A stretch of 64,000 nt of DNA from Vreelandella arcis (GCF_900103865.1 NZ_FNII01000005.1:186001-250000), one strand, 5' to 3'; shown: positions 1 through 8,339, counted from the stretch's first letter. The notes: generated by a model from the letters alone, not told the origin. A program made the numbers and translations.

Positions 1-438
1 TCTGAACATCACGCCTGGATGATCCTGACGGGTTGAGGCGGCACGACTGGCAGCCAACTCACACTTGAGTTGCCCCCGTGGCGTTTCAACGATCGCCTGC
101 TCACCCCGGTTCCAAAAGCTGATCTCGCCGTCCTGGTAGCGCGCGCCGCTGGCTACCACCGCCTGCGGCAGGCGCCAGGCGCCATGCAGCGACCAAAGCC
201 GTAGCGTTTCGCCATCGACAGCGGTAATTAAATGCTGGCGCGCCGGACTACAGTGCCAGCCTTCAAACTGCTTCGACTGGCCGGAAAACAGCGCCGAGGG
301 CAGCAAAGGTGCCTTGGTGTCCAGCGCGGGGTCTGCAGAACTGGCGGCCGAGCCCGAGGGGGATTGCAACGGGGCGCAGCCGCTTATCGCTACAAAAGCA
401 GCGCCTAATACAAAAAATCTCACCGGGGTAGACATCAT
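1..438 (-). CDS. MliC-like lipoprotein, C-terminus cut by window edge
   Basis: Partial gene; 146 codons are visible and the reading frame runs off position 1. The N-terminus is a lipoprotein signal peptide: Arg7, a hydrophobic stretch over residues 8-18 and the lipobox I-S-G-C with the lipidated cysteine at residue 21. A low-complexity Ser/Ala/Pro linker follows. Residues about 98-128 (G-A-R-Y-x-D-G ... F-W-x-x-G-E-x-A ... L-K-C-E-L) match the core of MliC/PliC, the periplasmic inhibitors of C-type lysozyme; Cys63 and Cys126 could form the usual disulfide. Two consecutive ATG codons (438 and 435) could start it. The inhibitor role is known for the family and only inferred here. What lies beyond the MliC region cannot be seen. 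Confidence 0.7.
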   Translation of the reverse strand, partial: MMSTPVRFFVLGAAFVAISGCAPLQSPSGSAASSADPALDTKAPLLPSALFSGQSKQFEGWHCSPARQHLITAVDGETLRLWSLHGAWRLPQAVVASGARYQDGEISFWNRGEQAIVETPRGQLKCELAASRAASTRQDHPGVMFR

Positions 439-471
439 TGCGACATGCTCCTGGAATAGCAGATGGATAAC

Positions 472-972
472 TTATTGGCGTTTAAAGGCATGTAAATCTT
501 GAGGGTCAAACCGTTCGACCTCGGCTGGCAGCCCCAATGCAGCACGTCGCTCGCTGACGTGCTGACGTTCGCTATTATCACTGGGTGGACGACCGTTAAA
601 CTCGGCTAGCTGTGCCATGCCCTGGTGATAAAACGCCAGGATATCCAGCGCTGTGCGATTATCTTCGCCCATGGCATGGCGAATCGCGGGGAGATGGCCG
701 TTAATTCGTGAAAGATGCTGCTTCAGCTGCCACACGTAGCCGACCTCTTGCATCCAGGGCCGGTCGCGCAACGCCGCGAACATTGCACTGGTGGCCAATA
801 GCCCCAGCACGCCGCCCAACACGTTTAACCACACCCCCTGGCCGAAGGTCGATGTCAGCAGCATGGCAAACAACAGGCCGAAAATCAGCAGCTGTGCCGC
901 CATAATGAAGGTGATCATGCGCGCCTTACGGCGGTAGTTATCGGGGTCGTGCGACTCCAGGGTAAATACCAT
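472..972 (-). CDS. DUF3087 family inner-membrane protein
   Basis: A 166-residue protein with two adjacent hydrophobic segments near the N-terminus (about residues 19-40 and 45-65) and a charged cytosolic C-terminal half. The pattern (short charged N-terminus with Y-R-R-K, membrane hairpin, then P-W-M-x-E-V-x-Y-V-W-x-L-K-Q) is that of DUF3087, a family of unknown function common in Pseudomonas and Halomonas. ATG 972 is preferred to an in-frame TTG 18 bases upstream because GAGG lies 6 bases before it. The gene follows the MliC-like lipoprotein's upstream side and is downstream of DAHP synthase on the same strand, but nothing indicates a shared function. Confidence 0.75.
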   Translation of the reverse strand: MVFTLESHDPDNYRRKARMITFIMAAQLLIFGLLFAMLLTSTFGQGVWLNVLGGVLGLLATSAMFAALRDRPWMQEVGYVWQLKQHLSRINGHLPAIRHAMGEDNRTALDILAFYHQGMAQLAEFNGRPPSDNSERQHVSERRAALGLPAEVERFDPQDLHAFKRQ

Positions 973-1058
973 GGCCAACCTCGCAGGCAAGAAAAGGGGT
1001 AAATATGCCTATGATACGGGGCTGACCAGGGCACACAAGTCATTCGCTCGCGACAACG

Positions 1059-2120
1059 CTAGCGCAGACGTTCCGCAGCGGTCTTTAACAGGTGCTCGGT
1101 GGTGTCCCAACCGACGCAGGCGTCGGTGACCGAGACGCCGTAACGCAGGGCGCCGGGCTTTAGCGGCTGCTTGCCTTCGAACAGGTGACTTTCCAACATC
1201 AGCGCCACCAGATTGGCATCGCCTGCCTGGCGCTGGGCCAGTACATCGAGCATCACCTCACTTTGACGGCGGTGATCCTTGCGCGCGTTGGCGTGGCTGC
1301 AGTCGACCATCAGACGGGGATTCTGTCCCGCTTCGCGCAGCGTGTTGACCGCCGTGCGTACGTGGTGGGCTTGATAGTTCGGTTCGCCGTGGCCACCGCG
1401 CAGTACCACATGGGTATGCGGGTTGCCGGCCGTTTGCTGCATGACCGGGCGGCCTTCGCTGTCCAGCGCAAACCGCTGATGCGAATGCGCAGCCGCCTGC
1501 ATGGCATCAACCGCCACCTGGACATCGCCGCTGGTGGCATTTTTGAACCCCACGGCGGCGGCCAGATCGCTGGCCAGCTCCCGGTGTAGCTGCGACTCGG
1601 TGGTGCGCGCGCCGATCGCTACCCAGCTCAGCGCGTCTTCCAGATAGGGGGCAAGCATCGGCTGGAGCAGTTCGGTCGCCACCGGCAAACCGCGACGCGC
1701 GATACCGTGCATTAACTCACGGGATAACGCTAAGCCCTGAGCCATATCGCCATGACCATCCAAGTGGGGATCATACGCCAGCCCTTTCCAGCCCACCGTG
1801 GTACGCGGTTTTTCGACATACACCCGCATAACCGGGAGGAGACGGTCGCTGACCTCTTCGCTCAGGGCTGCCAGACGGTCGGCGTAGTCGAGTGCGGCCT
1901 CTGGGTCGTGAACCGAGCAGGGACCGACCACGACGAATAAACGGTCATCCTGACCATTGAGAATGCGTTGAACCGCATGGCGCTGTTCGGCAATTTGCGC
2001 ACCCAGTGCTTCGTCCAATGGAAGCTGACGGCGTAATTCAGCCGGGGTGGGCAGCGGCGTCGCCGCGGTCTCGTGAGAGGTGGAAATCGTGTTGAGCATT
2101 GCGCTGACAGGGGCATTCAT
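1059..2120 (-). CDS. aroG: 3-deoxy-7-phosphoheptulonate synthase (class I DAHP synthase)
   Basis: Catalyses the first step of the shikimate pathway, condensing phosphoenolpyruvate with erythrose 4-phosphate to DAHP. The 353-residue length is typical of the AroF/AroG/AroH type. Visible motifs are G-P-C-S (residues 66-69), E-K-P-R-T-T-V-G-W-K-G (103-113), G-A-R-T-T-E-S-Q (170-177), G-F-K-N (191-194) and the C-terminal D-C-S-H-A-N metal and substrate site. ATG 2120 is chosen because GGAGAG lies 8 bases upstream; a longer frame to 2180 has no such support. It is preceded, with a 4-base gap, by a 51-codon ORF, and further up by an aromatic leader peptide and hairpin, so its expression is probably controlled by aromatic amino-acid supply. 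Which amino acid inhibits the enzyme cannot be read from the sequence. Confidence 0.95.
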   Translation of the reverse strand: MNAPVSAMLNTISTSHETAATPLPTPAELRRQLPLDEALGAQIAEQRHAVQRILNGQDDRLFVVVGPCSVHDPEAALDYADRLAALSEEVSDRLLPVMRVYVEKPRTTVGWKGLAYDPHLDGHGDMAQGLALSRELMHGIARRGLPVATELLQPMLAPYLEDALSWVAIGARTTESQLHRELASDLAAAVGFKNATSGDVQVAVDAMQAAAHSHQRFALDSEGRPVMQQTAGNPHTHVVLRGGHGEPNYQAHHVRTAVNTLREAGQNPRLMVDCSHANARKDHRRQSEVMLDVLAQRQAGDANLVALMLESHLFEGKQPLKPGALRYGVSVTDACVGWDTTEHLLKTAAERLR

Positions 2121-2124
2121 GGGG

Positions 2125-2280
2125 TTATCTCTCCGTAATCGTGTGACATCGTTTGACCAACATGCCACCCGAGCAGGCACGGTCGGAGGTGGCCACTGGC
2201 ACCGACCGCGCGTCGCTAAATCGCCAGCCGTTGTCCAGATAGCGGTTAACCATAGCGAGAGAGAATGCGCGATAAGTCAT
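2125..2280 (-). CDS. 51-codon leader-like ORF directly upstream of aroG
   Basis: A small ORF with a very good ribosome site (AAAGGAG, 7-8 bases before ATG 2280). It ends with TAA only 4 bases before the aroG start. Its last codons (ACG GAG AGA) contain the GGAGAG ribosome site of aroG, so translation of the two is probably coupled. The peptide has Tyr3, Phe6, Tyr14, Trp19 and Phe21, followed by S-D (22-23) and V-P-V-A (27-30). The G-W-R-F-S-D ... V-P-V-A segment resembles G-Y-W-F-S-D ... V-P-M-A in the upstream leader at 2482-2592, and both start M-(S/T)-x-R-x-x-x-L. I know no named family. A regulatory (arrest or coupling) peptide is inferred; a small functional protein is the alternative. 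Confidence 0.65.
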   Translation of the reverse strand: MTYRAFSLAMVNRYLDNGWRFSDARSVPVATSDRACSGGMLVKRCHTITER

Positions 2281-2401
2281 TTTCCAACTCCTTTGTTAAT
2301 TGCCAGTGACGGCTTTATATACCTGTCATCAATACGTGTTGTTGCCGATAATCGGCCCCGATGCTCAGTGCCGGTTTGAACGTATGACTCGCCTAAAACG
2401 C

Positions 2402-2437
2402 AAGAAGCCCCGGTGGGGTTACCAACCGGGGCTTCTT
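2402..2437 (-). terminator. Hairpin, probable attenuator between the aromatic leader and aroG
   Basis: Perfect 12-bp inverted repeat, AAGAAGCCCCGG (2402-2413) and CCGGGGCTTCTT (2426-2437), with a 12-base loop. On the minus strand the right arm runs into CTTCTTGCGTTTT, an imperfect U-rich tract. It lies 44 bases after the stop codon of the 36-codon aromatic peptide and about 120 bases before the second leader ORF and aroG. That is the position of a transcription attenuator. No plus-strand gene ends here that would need it. A competing pairing of GCAGGC with GCCTGC between the leader stop and the hairpin (about 2446-2470) is possible. Confidence 0.65.
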
Positions 2438-2481
2438 TGCATTCGGCAGGCAACCCGTGGGGTGTGCCTGCAGGCGCGACG

Positions 2482-2592
2482 TTAGGCGTCGGCCATCGGC
2501 ACACCGTCGCTAAACCAATAGCCATAACCGAAGACGCCATCTGCCATGATGGGCAGACGAGATGCAGTCAATGTTGTGTGTCGTAATGACAT
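2482..2592 (-). CDS. 36-codon aromatic-amino-acid leader peptide
   Basis: ORF of 36 codons starting at ATG 2592 with AGGA 7 bases upstream and ending in TAA at 2482. Residues 21-27 read F-G-Y-G-Y-W-F: five aromatic codons in seven, including a single Trp codon. This is the hallmark of leader peptides that sense charged tRNA-Phe, -Tyr or -Trp. After it come S-D-G and V-P-M-A-D-A. A strong hairpin follows 44 bases later, then a second related ORF and the DAHP synthase gene. The inference is that ribosome behaviour on this peptide sets read-through into aroG. An internal ATG at 2547 would give a 21-residue version but lacks a ribosome site. Which amino acid is sensed is not clear, since Phe, Tyr and Trp are all present. 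Confidence 0.75.
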   Translation of the reverse strand: MSLRHTTLTASRLPIMADGVFGYGYWFSDGVPMADA

Positions 2593-2715
2593 ATCAGCGT
2601 CCTGGTTTGGGTTGGCTGCTAAACGGCGGCAGCGAATGATTTCTAACTATGTGTTTATCCTGCCTGTCTGCGCGTCTAATAGCAACCGCCTAACGCCATT
2701 AGCTCACAGCGCTAT

Positions 2716-3453
2716 TTAGCTACGCGGCGCGTACGAAAACACATCGGAGAAAACACGATCCGCATTTAGGCCTTTGCGCTCGAGCACATCCATACAGGCG
2801 TAGACCATGCCCGGCGAACCGGAGATGTAAACATCCCACTCGCTGGGCGTCATCGCCGCCTTTTCAAGCGCCAGATCAATACGGCCCTGGTGGTGATTAA
2901 TACGCTCACCCGGCGTCATCGGTTCGGTCAGCGGAAACTCGGTCACGGCTTGAAAGTCAATATTGGGATACCGCTGCGCCCATTCGCACGCTAAGCTTTC
3001 GGCATACAAGTCACGGTGCTCGCGTACCGCCCACCACAGCGAAATCTGCCGTTCAGGTTGATGCTTAAGCGAGGCTTCGATGATCGCTTTCATCTGCGAG
3101 AAGCCGGTACCTGCCGCGATCAGCCACAGCGGGCGCTCACTTTGCAAATCCAACACACAGTCGCCGCCGGGTAAACGCACGGTCAGTTGGTTGGCGACCT
3201 GAAGCAGCTCCCGCAGTCGCGCCGAGTTGTCACGCTCGGGCCAGTGCTGAATGTGCAGTTCAATAATGCCATCGCCCCGCTCGGCACTGGCGATCGAAAA
3301 CGGCACCCAAGTGGCATCGTCGAGCTTTAGCTCCAGGTACTGCCCAGGGGCATGCTGCATGGCTTCGGCACGCCCTTCGAGGGTGACACCGAATACGTCG
3401 GGATTGAGGTCCTCAACGGCCGTAACTTGGCAAGTCAACATCCTTGCGCTCAT
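2716..3453 (-). CDS. fre: NAD(P)H-flavin reductase
   Basis: A 245-residue ferredoxin-NADP reductase-fold protein of the Fre/LuxG type. The N-terminal beta-barrel contains P-G-Q-Y-L-E-L and P-F-S-I-A-S for flavin binding. The nucleotide domain has the L-I-A-A-G-T-G-F-S-Q-M-K segment at about residues 111-122 and the C-terminal V-Y-I-S-G-S-P-G-M-V motif. It reduces free flavins with NAD(P)H in the cytosol; FMNH2 from such enzymes is a plausible supply for prenylated-FMN-dependent UbiD. It lies just downstream of ubiD on the same strand, the arrangement known from E. coli (ubiD-fre). AGAGG precedes ATG 3453. Confidence 0.88.
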   Translation of the reverse strand: MSARMLTCQVTAVEDLNPDVFGVTLEGRAEAMQHAPGQYLELKLDDATWVPFSIASAERGDGIIELHIQHWPERDNSARLRELLQVANQLTVRLPGGDCVLDLQSERPLWLIAAGTGFSQMKAIIEASLKHQPERQISLWWAVREHRDLYAESLACEWAQRYPNIDFQAVTEFPLTEPMTPGERINHHQGRIDLALEKAAMTPSEWDVYISGSPGMVYACMDVLERKGLNADRVFSDVFSYAPRS

Positions 3454-3492
3454 GAAAGCCTCTATAGTTAAAAATCAAATTCAATCAGGGTG

Positions 3493-4995
3493 CTAGGTGT
3501 TGCTACCTTTCCGCGGGGGCGGCAGAGGAATATCGATCCCCAGGCTGTCCCAACGCGCATCGACCCGGGCTTTGACCTCTTCGTCCATGACAATGGGGGT
3601 TCCCCACTCGCGGTCGGTTTCGCCCGGCCACTTGTTGGTGGCGTCTAGGCCCATTTTCGACCCCAGCCCCGACACGGGAGATGCGAAATCGAGGTAATCA
3701 ATCGGCGTGTTTTCTACCATGACGGTGTCGCGTGCGGGATCCATGCGCGTGGTAATCGCCCACATCACATCTTCCCAGTTGCGCGCGTCGACGTCGTCAT
3801 CCAGCACGATGACAAACTTGGTGTACATAAACTGGCGCAGAAAACTCCACACGCCCATCATTACGCGTTTGGCGTGGCCGGGGTACTGCTTTTTCATGGT
3901 GACCACCGCCATGCGGTAGGAGCACCCCTCCGGCGGCAGGTAGAAATCAATAATTTCAGGAAACTGCTTGTGCAGAATAGGCACGAAGACTTCGTTCAGC
4001 GCTACGCCTAAAATAGCGGGCTCGTCCGGTGGACGGCCCGTATAGGTAGAGTGGTAAATCGCATCACGCCGCATGGTCATGCGTGTCACGGTAAACACCG
4101 GGAAGTGATCCACTTCGTTGTAATACCCGGTGTGGTCGCCATAGGGGCCTTCCGGCGCCATGTCGTCGGGGTAGATAAACCCTTCAAGGATGATTTCGCT
4201 TGAGGCGGGGACATCCAGCTCGGCATGGCCGCATTTGACCAGTTCGGTACGCGAGCCGCGTAATAGCCCGGCGAAGGCGTATTCGGAAAGCGTATCCGGC
4301 ACGGGCGTCACCGCGCCCAAAATCGTCGCGGGATCTGCGCCCAGCGCGACCGCCACAGGGAACGGCTCGCCGGGGTGGGCCTTTTGAAACTCGAGAAAAT
4401 CGAGCGCGCCGCCGCGATGCGATAGCCAGCGCATGATCAAGCGGTTCTTGGCAATTTTCTGCTGGCGGTAGATACCCAGGTTCTGGCGCTTTTTATGCGG
4501 CCCCTGAGTGATCACCAGCGGCCAGGTTACCAGCGGGGCAGCATCACCCGGCCAGCAGTGCTGGATGGGCAGTCGCCCGAGGTCGACCTCGTCACCTTCG
4601 AAGACTACTTCCTGAACCGGCGCGCGTTTGACGTACTTGGGGCCCATGCTGAGCACCTGTTTAAAGATCGGCAGCTTGGTCCAGGCATCTTTAAGCCCTT
4701 TTGGGGGATCAGGCTCTTTCAAAAACGCCAGTAGCTTGCCGACTTCGCGCAGCGCTTCTACCGAATCCTGCCCCATGCCCAGCGCCACCCGTTTTGGGGT
4801 ACCAAACAAATTACCTAGCAGCGGCATGTCGTGGCCCTTGACGTTTTCAAACAGCAGCGCCGGGCCACCCGCACGCAGTGTGCGGTCGCAAATTTCGGTA
4901 ATTTCCAGGTAGGGATCCACTTCAGCGGTAATTCGCTTCAGTTCGCCCTGGGCTTCAAGGGCGGTGATGAACTCGCGCAGATCATGATACTTCAA
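3493..4995 (-). CDS. ubiD: 4-hydroxy-3-polyprenylbenzoate decarboxylase UbiD (TTG start)
   Basis: A 500-residue UbiD-family decarboxylase for ubiquinone synthesis, which uses prenylated FMN to remove the carboxyl group from 4-hydroxy-3-polyprenylbenzoate. The family patterns are clear: the N-terminal Y-x-D-L-R-E-F ... G-E-L-K-R-I, I-Y-R-Q-Q at about residue 175, the region [21 protein letters not shown] holding the catalytic glutamate neighbourhood, and D-D-D-V-D near residue 400. The start appears to be TTG 4995, with GGGAG 6 bases upstream; no in-frame ATG fits as well. It sits between rho and fre on the same strand. Confidence 0.93.
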   Translation of the reverse strand: MKYHDLREFITALEAQGELKRITAEVDPYLEITEICDRTLRAGGPALLFENVKGHDMPLLGNLFGTPKRVALGMGQDSVEALREVGKLLAFLKEPDPPKGLKDAWTKLPIFKQVLSMGPKYVKRAPVQEVVFEGDEVDLGRLPIQHCWPGDAAPLVTWPLVITQGPHKKRQNLGIYRQQKIAKNRLIMRWLSHRGGALDFLEFQKAHPGEPFPVAVALGADPATILGAVTPVPDTLSEYAFAGLLRGSRTELVKCGHAELDVPASSEIILEGFIYPDDMAPEGPYGDHTGYYNEVDHFPVFTVTRMTMRRDAIYHSTYTGRPPDEPAILGVALNEVFVPILHKQFPEIIDFYLPPEGCSYRMAVVTMKKQYPGHAKRVMMGVWSFLRQFMYTKFVIVLDDDVDARNWEDVMWAITTRMDPARDTVMVENTPIDYLDFASPVSGLGSKMGLDATNKWPGETDREWGTPIVMDEEVKARVDARWDSLGIDIPLPPPRKGSNT

Positions 4996-5020
4996 TGCAC
5001 ACTCCCTGGCTGACAGCAGT

Positions 5021-5053
5021 GCCGCTAGGTCGGTTTTGCCGAATGCTAGCGGC
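5021..5053 (-). terminator. Hairpin spanning the rho stop codon
   Basis: Eight-base perfect arms, GCCGCTAG (5021-5028) and CTAGCGGC (5046-5053), with a short inner CGG/CCG pairing. The right arm contains the rho stop codon (minus-strand TAG at 5046-5048). No U-run follows, so it is not a classical intrinsic terminator. It could protect the 3' end of rho mRNA or mark the boundary with ubiD, whose start is 26 bases further on. Confidence 0.45.
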
Positions 5054-6305
5054 GCTTCATCGCGTCAAAGAACTCCAGATTGGTCTTGGTATCTTTCAAG
5101 CGGTCAATCAGGAACTCGGTGGCAGCGGTATCCTCCATGGGATTTAATAGCTTGCGCAAAATCCACATGCGTTGCATCTCTTCTTCGGAGGCCAACAGAT
5201 CTTCACGCCGCGTGCCGCTGCGGCGGATATTGATCGCCGGGAAGACGCGTTTTTCGGCTAGTTTGCGGTCAAGGTGCGCTTCCATATTACCGGTGCCCTT
5301 GAACTCCTCGAAAATGACTTCGTCCATTTTCGAGCCGGTATCCACCAGCGCTGTGGCAATAATGGTCAGGCTGCCGCCTTCTTCGATGTTACGCGCTGCA
5401 CCGAAGAAGCGTTTGGGCTTCTCAAGCGCATGGGCGTCTACACCACCGGTGAGAACCTTACCGGAGCTAGGCACCACTGTGTTGTAAGCACGTGCTAAGC
5501 GGGTGATGGAATCGAGCAAAATCACCACGTCTTTTTTGTGCTCAACTAGCCGCTTGGCTTTTTCGATGACCATTTCAGCCACCTGCACGTGGCGGGCGGG
5601 TGGTTCATCAAACGTTGAGGCCACGACTTCACCGCGAACGGTGCGCGACATCTCGGTAACTTCCTCGGGGCGCTCGTCGATCAACAGAACGATCAGATGG
5701 CACTCGGGGTTATTACGCGTAATGGATGTCGCAATATTCTGCAGCATCAGCGTCTTACCCGCTTTCGGCGGTGACACTAGCAGGCCACGCTGACCTTTGC
5801 CGATGGGCGCCGTCAGGTCGATGATCCGCGAGGTCAGATCCTCGGTGGAACCATTGCCAATTTCCATCCGCATCCGGTCGTCCGGGAACAGCGGCGTCAG
5901 ATTCTCAAAGAGAATCTTATGCTTGGCGTTTTCCGGGCGGTCAAAGTTGATCTGGCTAACCTTGAGCAGCGCGAAGTAGCGCTCACCTTCTTTCGGCGGA
6001 CGGATTTTGCCCGAGATGGAGTCGCCTTTACGCAGGTTAAAGCGACGGATTTGTGAGGGCGAGACGTAAATATCGTCCGGCCCGGCGAGATAAGAGCTGT
6101 CGGCGCTGCGCAAAAAGCCAAAACCATCCTGAAGAATTTCCAGCACACCGTCGCCATAAATATCCTCACCGCTTTTGGCATGCTTTTTGAGGATGGCGAA
6201 GATGATGTCCTGCTTGCGCGAACGGGCCAAGTTATCGATACCCATTTCACGGGCGATATCGAGCAGCTCGGGAACGGTGTTTTGCTTGAGTTCAGTGAGA
6301 TTCAT
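5046..6305 (-). CDS. rho: Transcription termination factor Rho
   Basis: A 419-residue protein, the same length as E. coli Rho. It is a hexameric RNA-dependent ATPase and helicase that ends transcription. Visible parts are the N-terminal M-N-L-T-E-L-K helical region, the cold-shock-like RNA-binding domain with G-F-G-F-L-R (about residues 61-66), the Walker A segment S-P-P-K-A-G-K-T-L (about 178-186), D-E-R-P-E-E-V-T, the Walker [12 protein letters not shown], and the Q-loop/R-loop with G-G-V-D. The start is placed at ATG 6305, giving the conserved N-terminus; a frame extending to 6344 adds residues not seen in the family. No strong ribosome site is visible. Rho usually represses itself through its leader. 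Confidence 0.97.
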   Translation of the reverse strand: MNLTELKQNTVPELLDIAREMGIDNLARSRKQDIIFAILKKHAKSGEDIYGDGVLEILQDGFGFLRSADSSYLAGPDDIYVSPSQIRRFNLRKGDSISGKIRPPKEGERYFALLKVSQINFDRPENAKHKILFENLTPLFPDDRMRMEIGNGSTEDLTSRIIDLTAPIGKGQRGLLVSPPKAGKTLMLQNIATSITRNNPECHLIVLLIDERPEEVTEMSRTVRGEVVASTFDEPPARHVQVAEMVIEKAKRLVEHKKDVVILLDSITRLARAYNTVVPSSGKVLTGGVDAHALEKPKRFFGAARNIEEGGSLTIIATALVDTGSKMDEVIFEEFKGTGNMEAHLDRKLAEKRVFPAINIRRSGTRREDLLASEEEMQRMWILRKLLNPMEDTAATEFLIDRLKDTKTNLEFFDAMKRR

Positions 6306-6782
6306 CGGTGTGTTAGAAAGTTGCTCATGGAAGCTAGGCGCCAAGCGCCGGAATAAGACAGGAGGCGTACATTCCGCCGTGTGATGCGTTCAGATCCCGA
6401 TAAGGCACGCGCTCAAATGAAAGGGCTAGGCTGAGAAGTATTAACCACATGATTAATGTGACTCAGTTCGAGGGTGCTAGTACTGGTGATTCTGGTCTGC
6501 ACAGGAACGGCTAAACCAGCGGGCTATCTGACGACTTGGACTCTGGCTGACATCATCGGGCACGATACACAAAATACGTCACCGTGCAACGAGCGCTAAC
6601 TTCAACGCTGGATAATGCCTGGGGCGACCTGGATAATAACCTGTGAAAAAGATGGGTTATTCAGGTCGGATCAAGCCAGTAGCTCGATGTTAGTCAACCC
6701 CTGCGCCAAACGCAAGCTTTTGGCAATTGACAATAAATGGACGTCACCTCAACCTTGGGGTAGCCAACACAAAGGATAGCTC
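6306..6782. other. Divergent intergenic region between rho and ppx, no gene
   Basis: 477 bases without a supportable ORF on either strand. It must hold the rho promoter and leader on the minus strand and the ppx promoter on the plus strand. I could not find a convincing -35/-10 pair for either. A perfect TTGACA at about 6727-6732 on the plus strand lacks a good -10 at 17 bases. The region holds one clear hairpin (6626-6667). trxA, which lies upstream of rho in E. coli and pseudomonads, is not here, and no W-C-G-P-C-coding stretch could be found. Confidence 0.6.
6626..6667. repeat. Imperfect inverted repeat in the rho-ppx spacer
   Basis: GACCTG (6626-6631), a 3-base bulge, AATAACC (6635-6641), a 13-base loop, then GGTTATT (6655-6661) and CAGGTC (6662-6667). 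This gives 13 paired bases. No U-run follows on either strand, so a terminator is unlikely; an operator or rho leader structure are the options. Confidence 0.5.
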
Positions 6783-8339
6783 ATGCCCAAGGATATTTCG
6801 CTCCCCATTGACGCCCCTGCCACAGAGGCAGAAAGGGACGCACCGCAACGCTTAGCGGCCATTGACCTAGGGTCGAACAGCTTCCACTTATTGGTTGCCA
6901 ACTACCACAATGAACGCCTTCAAGTTGTGGCTCGCCTGGGCGAAAAGGTTCAACTTGCCGCGGGTTTGGATGAAGACGGCCAGCTCAACGAAGCCGCCAT
7001 TCAACGCGCCCTGGATTGTCTGGGCCGGTTTGCCCCCTTTTTGACCGGCATCACCCAGCAAAATTTGCGTATTGTGGGCACTAACGCCCTGCGTGATGCG
7101 CATAATAGCCAGGACTTCATCGAACGCGCTGAAGCGCAATTGGGCCACGCCATTGAGATCATTGCCGGTCGCGAAGAGGCCCGCCTTATTTATCTGGGCG
7201 CCGCCCACGCGCTGGCAGAGAGCGGTCGCCGTTTAATTGTCGATATCGGCGGCGGTTCCACCGAATTTATTATTGGCGAGGCCTTCGAGCCAAAAGCCCT
7301 GGAGAGCCTGCGCATGGGATGCGTCACCTTCCGCCAGCGCTTCTTCCCCGACGGCGAACTCAGCGAAAAACGCATGCGTCGCGCTGAATTAGCCGCCCTT
7401 TCGGAACTCGCCAATATCCAGCGCCCTTACCAGCGCCTGGGCTGGGATGACCCGGTGGGCTCCAGCGGCACGATCAAGGCTACCGCCAGCGTGCTTTATG
7501 CTTACGGCGATACGCCCCACGAGGGTGTGATCACGCGTGACGGCTTAAAGAAGCTGCGTGAACGCCTGCTGAAGTGCAAGAATCTGGATAAAGTAGAGCT
7601 CAACGGCCTCAAGTCCGACCGCGCCAAGGTTTTCCCCGCTGGGATTGCCATTCTTGGAGCGATTTTCGAAGCCTTCGACTTAACCCAGATGCGCTATGCC
7701 GACGGCGCCCTGCGCGAAGGCGTGCTCTACGATATGGCCGGGCGTAATACCGCGGAGGACTCGCGCTCGAAAAGCCTGGAATCGCTGCAGCGCACCTACG
7801 ATGTCGATACCCGCCAGGGGCAAAATGTCGCTGATACCGGCGAGCGTTTGTTTCATCAGGTTCGCCATGAGTGGTCACTGAGCGCTGAGCAAGGGCGCTA
7901 TTTGCAATGGGCCTGCCACGTGCATGAAATTGGCCTGGCGATTTCCCACAGCCAGTTCCACCGACACGGCGCTTATCTACTCGAGCATTCGGATCTTGCC
8001 GGATTTTCGCGCCCGGAACAGCGCTTGCTGGCGTTTTTAGCTCGCGCCCATCGGCGTAAATTTCCGCTCAAAGAATGGCAGGCGCTGCCTAAAGCACAGC
8101 AAGAGCAGAGTGCTAAACTGGCTCGCCTGCTGCGCCTGGCGGTGCTGCTGAACCATTCACGCCCGGAAAGCGCCCCGCCGCTCCCCGACATCACCGTTAA
8201 AGGCGATCAACTGACGATCACGCTGCCCGAAAGCGACGAGCCGACGCTTCTGAGCACCGACCTGGAGCAAGAACAAGCCTACATGGACGCAGCAGGGTTC
8301 AAGCTAAACATCGACGAGCAGCCCGTTACCCAAAGTTAA
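6783..8339 (+). CDS. ppx: Exopolyphosphatase (Ppx/GppA family)
   Basis: A 518-residue ASKHA-fold phosphatase that removes phosphate from polyphosphate ends, or pppGpp in GppA-type members. Motifs: A-I-D-L-G-S-N-S-F-H-L-L-V (about residues 25-37), V-G-T-N-A-L-R-D, the catalytic E in G-R-E-E-A-R, D-I-G-G-G-S-T-E-F, G-S-S-G-T-I-K-A, and a C-terminal HD-like region with H-V-H-E-I-G and H-R-H-G-A-Y-L. The length and C-terminal domain fit E. coli Ppx. About 24 residues precede the first motif. AAGGA lies before ATG 6783. It is divergent from rho, and its last 14 bases overlap convergent tilS. Confidence 0.9.
   Translation: MPKDISLPIDAPATEAERDAPQRLAAIDLGSNSFHLLVANYHNERLQVVARLGEKVQLAAGLDEDGQLNEAAIQRALDCLGRFAPFLTGITQQNLRIVGTNALRDAHNSQDFIERAEAQLGHAIEIIAGREEARLIYLGAAHALAESGRRLIVDIGGGSTEFIIGEAFEPKALESLRMGCVTFRQRFFPDGELSEKRMRRAELAALSELANIQRPYQRLGWDDPVGSSGTIKATASVLYAYGDTPHEGVITRDGLKKLRERLLKCKNLDKVELNGLKSDRAKVFPAGIAILGAIFEAFDLTQMRYADGALREGVLYDMAGRNTAEDSRSKSLESLQRTYDVDTRQGQNVADTGERLFHQVRHEWSLSAEQGRYLQWACHVHEIGLAISHSQFHRHGAYLLEHSDLAGFSRPEQRLLAFLARAHRRKFPLKEWQALPKAQQEQSAKLARLLRLAVLLNHSRPESAPPLPDITVKGDQLTITLPESDEPTLLSTDLEQEQAYMDAAGFKLNIDEQPVTQS

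Noticed and set aside
2277..2540. An 87-codon minus-strand frame overlapping the aromatic leader
   Set aside because: It is in a different frame, has no ribosome site and covers the attenuator hairpin; the 36-codon leader explains the region better.
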